In this document: positions 61,900-64,000 of the stretch, in pieces | Position numbering within the stretch: the first letter of the stretch is position 1 | Layout of the letters: every line of letters begins with the position of its first letter | NCBI GenBank assembly: GCA_006386115.1 | Contig: VFIW01000152.1 | Location: forward strand, 1-64,000 | Length of the DNA: 64,000 bases | Direction of reading: 5' to 3' | Source of the DNA: Globisporangium splendens | Taxonomy: Eukaryota > Oomycota > Peronosporomycetes > Pythiales > Pythiaceae | Made by a program: the position numbers and the translations under genes | Notes under the pieces: generated by a model | The model's input: only the letters and a program-made list of their open reading frames with translations | Database searches by the model: none | Told to the model about the DNA's origin: nothing

Positions 61900-62799
61900 T
61901 GACTGTGCTGCACGTGATGTGCGTGCGTGCCAACGAACGAGTGGGAATCGATGGTCTTCCGTGGAAGGTTCCATGCGCAGTCCATCCTGCAGCACCACCT
62001 TCTTCTAGAGGTCTTGTCCATCGTGGGGGTCAACTTCGAAGAGCCACTTGTATGCGCGGAAGGTCGCTGGGATCGCTGCCATGGCGCTAAGAAGGTTGGG
62101 AGTTTGTGGTAGAGGGGAAGATTTCGAAATGCTGCTCACAGGCAGGCACGAAGTACACTGCGATTGATGAGAAATATGTCGTGTTGAAGCCCAAATCGTT
62201 GTCGGTTGATGCTGCGGCCGGCGTGCCGCTCGTTGCGCTGACGAACGACCAAGCGCTCGCGGAGCACGCGCAGGTGAAGCGCGATGAGAAGGTGTTGATT
62301 CTTGGTGGCAGTGCAGCGACGAACATGTATGGGATCCAAATCGCAAAAGCTATGGGGGCCGACGTGGTCACGATAACAAGTTCCTGGAGCGTACTTTTCG
62401 TGGAAGCGCTTGGGGCCGACCAAGTGATTGATTACACGAAGGAACTTGGTCGTCAGTGCTCGAACCGCATTCTATCGATGCCATGCACGATTGCGGCATC
62501 GAGCCTGACGCGTGGAACACCACGGCGCAGGGTATCTTGAAGAAGAACACTGGGCGATCCATGACGCTGCTGTCCATAGAAGATCATGCGGTTCGAAGTT
62601 CGGAGCGAAGAACCATGATAAAATCATTGTGTATCCATCGGCGACTCATCTTGAAGCGATCGTGAAGCTGATTGATGACAAGGAACTTGTCACCCCCGTG
62701 GACTCAGTGTATGAGTTTGACGAGTCGTTTGAAGCGATCAAGAAATGCAAATCCGGTCGTGCGCGCAGCAAACTCGTCTTGAAGGTCCGCGATGACTGA
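61900..62799 (+). pseudogene. Decayed medium-chain dehydrogenase / quinone oxidoreductase
   Basis: The middle and C-terminal parts of an MDR-type NADPH:quinone oxidoreductase are readable: AIDEKYVVLKPKSLSVDAAAGVPL, then the cofactor-binding EKVLILGGSAATNMYGIQIAKAMGADVVTI and LGADQVIDYTKE. The frame is lost near 62450. Later parts are in another frame (HLEAIVKLIDDKELVTPVDS, FEAIKKCKSGRARSKLVLKV) to a stop at 62797-62799. The N-terminal domain is only recognisable in pieces spread over several frames. At least two frame breaks are present. It was probably a cytosolic quinone reductase. Confidence 0.75.
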
Positions 62800-62961
62800 A
62801 GAAACAAATGGGTGGGGATTATCGTTTTGTCTGTGACGCTGAGCAAACTGTAGGAGTGAGTATCTGTGAAAGCCTCACGAATTCTGAAAGGTGGCTTGCC
62901 CTCTTTGTTCTTTTCACGTACTTTTGAGCGTCAAGGTCCAGTGCAACCGCTAAAAACAAAC

Positions 62962-63999
62962 TCAACTCGTGTTTGGAAACACCATCGAGTTGGAATCAGT
63001 GCAGATTGCTGGTCCACTTGAACTCGAACGAAAAATCCACACCTGGCACCAATTCCAGGATAACACACACAAAATAGGAGTTAGCAAATCGATGAAGGCG
63101 CAGATCGGTTTTAATGGACCAACGAATGCACCGGTATGAGCCAGCGAAAACTCGAAAACGACAAGAATCCAGATGAGGAACTGAGTCTGGTAGAATTTCC
63201 ATTCATTCTCCAACACGAACGCCAGCTGATAGCAAACCGAGACCCCAAACTGCTGCCGTATTTTGTGTTCCACGTATAGTAAGCTGATTAACTCCATGGA
63301 GCCGTACGCCAAGATGTTCGTTACGACGGCTTGAAGTTTCTCGTCTGTGAATCCGTCCATGTCCTGACAGTATCGAGCGTTGGGCAACTGGAAGAGAATG
63401 GCGATGTACACAGCGTAGATGATCGGCACGACTGCTTCGATGTACTCGACCATTGCAACCGACTCGCTTGCATACAGCAGCACTACTGCTTCTTTGATGA
63501 TTGTCTCTTCCTGTGTAGGTTCAACGGGCTGTGGAACAAGGCTTGGAGCAACGCTTGTCCGAAGCAATTGCTCTGAAGGGGAAACTTTTACAGTCGTCTC
63601 TTGCACTGCGATGGCGTCGAGACGACGCAGCTCTTGGCCAACTTTCTCGGAAACAGCAAAGTTCAGGGAACCACGACGAAGTGTGGATGGCCTGAGACGA
63701 TTTGATTTGCGAATGAGCTGGAAGACGAACGGGAGAAGCTTCTGGGAATCGCGGATCTGCATAGAAGTGTCATTGCCTCTGCACACTTCTCGGATAGCCT
63801 CAGCATGCTTCGCTAATCGACGGATAGCCCAGACGTTCTGTACGATGATCGCCAAACTGACCTTGAGAGTACCCGCAGATTGCATGCACTTTGACATGTA
63901 GATTGCGTGAAAGGTGTTGACGCTGGACGTACACGATGCGACAAGGTCGTCATCGGCAGCACTCAATTTCGCTGAGACGTACTTCAAAAACTTCTTCAA
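62962..63999 (-). CDS. C-terminal part of a multipass membrane-family gene, cut by the window end
   Basis: An open minus-strand frame of 345 residues enters from beyond 63999. It covers the family middle and end: YMSKCMQSAGTL, LLPFVFQLIRKSNRL, MVEYIEAVVPIIYAVYIAI, LPNARYCQDMDGF, and hydrophobic segments to the C-terminus. No frame break is seen, so this copy may be intact, unlike the others here. Its real start lies outside the window. Function is unknown. Confidence 0.65.
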   Translation of the reverse strand: MKKFLKYVSAKLSAADDDLVASCTSSVNTFHAIYMSKCMQSAGTLKVSLAIIVQNVWAIRRLAKHAEAIREVCRGNDTSMQIRDSQKLLPFVFQLIRKSNRLRPSTLRRGSLNFAVSEKVGQELRRLDAIAVQETTVKVSPSEQLLRTSVAPSLVPQPVEPTQEETIIKEAVVLLYASESVAMVEYIEAVVPIIYAVYIAILFQLPNARYCQDMDGFTDEKLQAVVTNILAYGSMELISLLYVEHKIRQQFGVSVCYQLAFVLENEWKFYQTQFLIWILVVFEFSLAHTGAFVGPLKPICAFIDLLTPILCVLSWNWCQVWIFRSSSSGPAICTDSNSMVFPNTS

Positions 64000-64000
64000 C

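Noticed and set aside
1..64000. Search for CRISPR arrays, rRNA, tRNA, operons and ribosome-binding sites
   Set aside because: The window is eukaryotic nuclear DNA. No spaced short repeats of CRISPR type and no recognisable rRNA or tRNA were seen by eye. A tRNAscan run would be decisive for tRNA.

Overview
The window looks like nuclear DNA of an oomycete, probably a plant-pathogenic Peronosporales/Pythiales-type species; the species cannot be fixed from sequence alone. The pointers are: dense GC-rich genes with few, short GT-AG introns (69-222 nt); several start regions carrying the oomycete core-promoter motif GCTCATTYYNCAWTTT; GH6 cellulase-family secreted proteins; an M96-like family gene; a membrane-anchored TKL kinase; and a multi-copy membrane-protein family that I do not know from outside oomycetes.

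Region 1 (0-14.5 kb) is a tandem array of six intronless paralogues, with a seventh at 22.6-24.2 kb. The full-length proteins share an unusual layout: a DEP-like domain, often split by a variable low-complexity insert, then a PH-like domain, then a glutathione/thioredoxin peroxidase (GPx) domain, then in some a repeat tail. The copies have diverged. Cysteine content runs from a full three-Cys GPx (251-1468) to two copies lacking the catalytic Cys (9031-11442 and 22635-24176). One inverted copy (3576-4853) has lost the GPx domain. One copy (5872-7575) has an in-frame stop inside its repeat tail. Two copies (2106-3389 and 12838-14481) share a near-identical GPx tract that suggests gene conversion.

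Region 2 (15-24 kb) holds truncated or decayed copies of the multipass membrane family (15.0-15.8 and 20.4-22.1 kb), an NmrA-like oxidoreductase with four exons, an M96-like coiled-coil gene with three exons, and the outlying GPx paralogue.

Region 3 (24.5-39.7 kb) has two tandem mitochondrial carriers (minus strand), a receptor-like TKL kinase, a small CxxC protein, an HSF-type transcription factor (minus strand) and a PLP-dependent alpha-oxoamine synthase with one intron. Long gene-poor gaps separate them.

Region 4 (40-54 kb) has broken membrane-family copies, a 2.5-kb gene-poor stretch, a PX-domain protein, a broken endonuclease IV (nfo/APN1-type) pseudogene, mitochondrial ribosomal protein mL46, a nuclear-looking unknown protein divergently paired with a membrane-anchored ankyrin protein, and a hAT-transposase-derived gene with a BED zinc finger that appears to have lost a catalytic Asp.

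Region 5 (54.7-64 kb) has two GH6 glycosidase genes flanking a mucin-like type I membrane protein, all predicted at the cell surface or wall. A decayed quinone-oxidoreductase pseudogene follows, then the C-terminal part of another membrane-family gene running off the window end.
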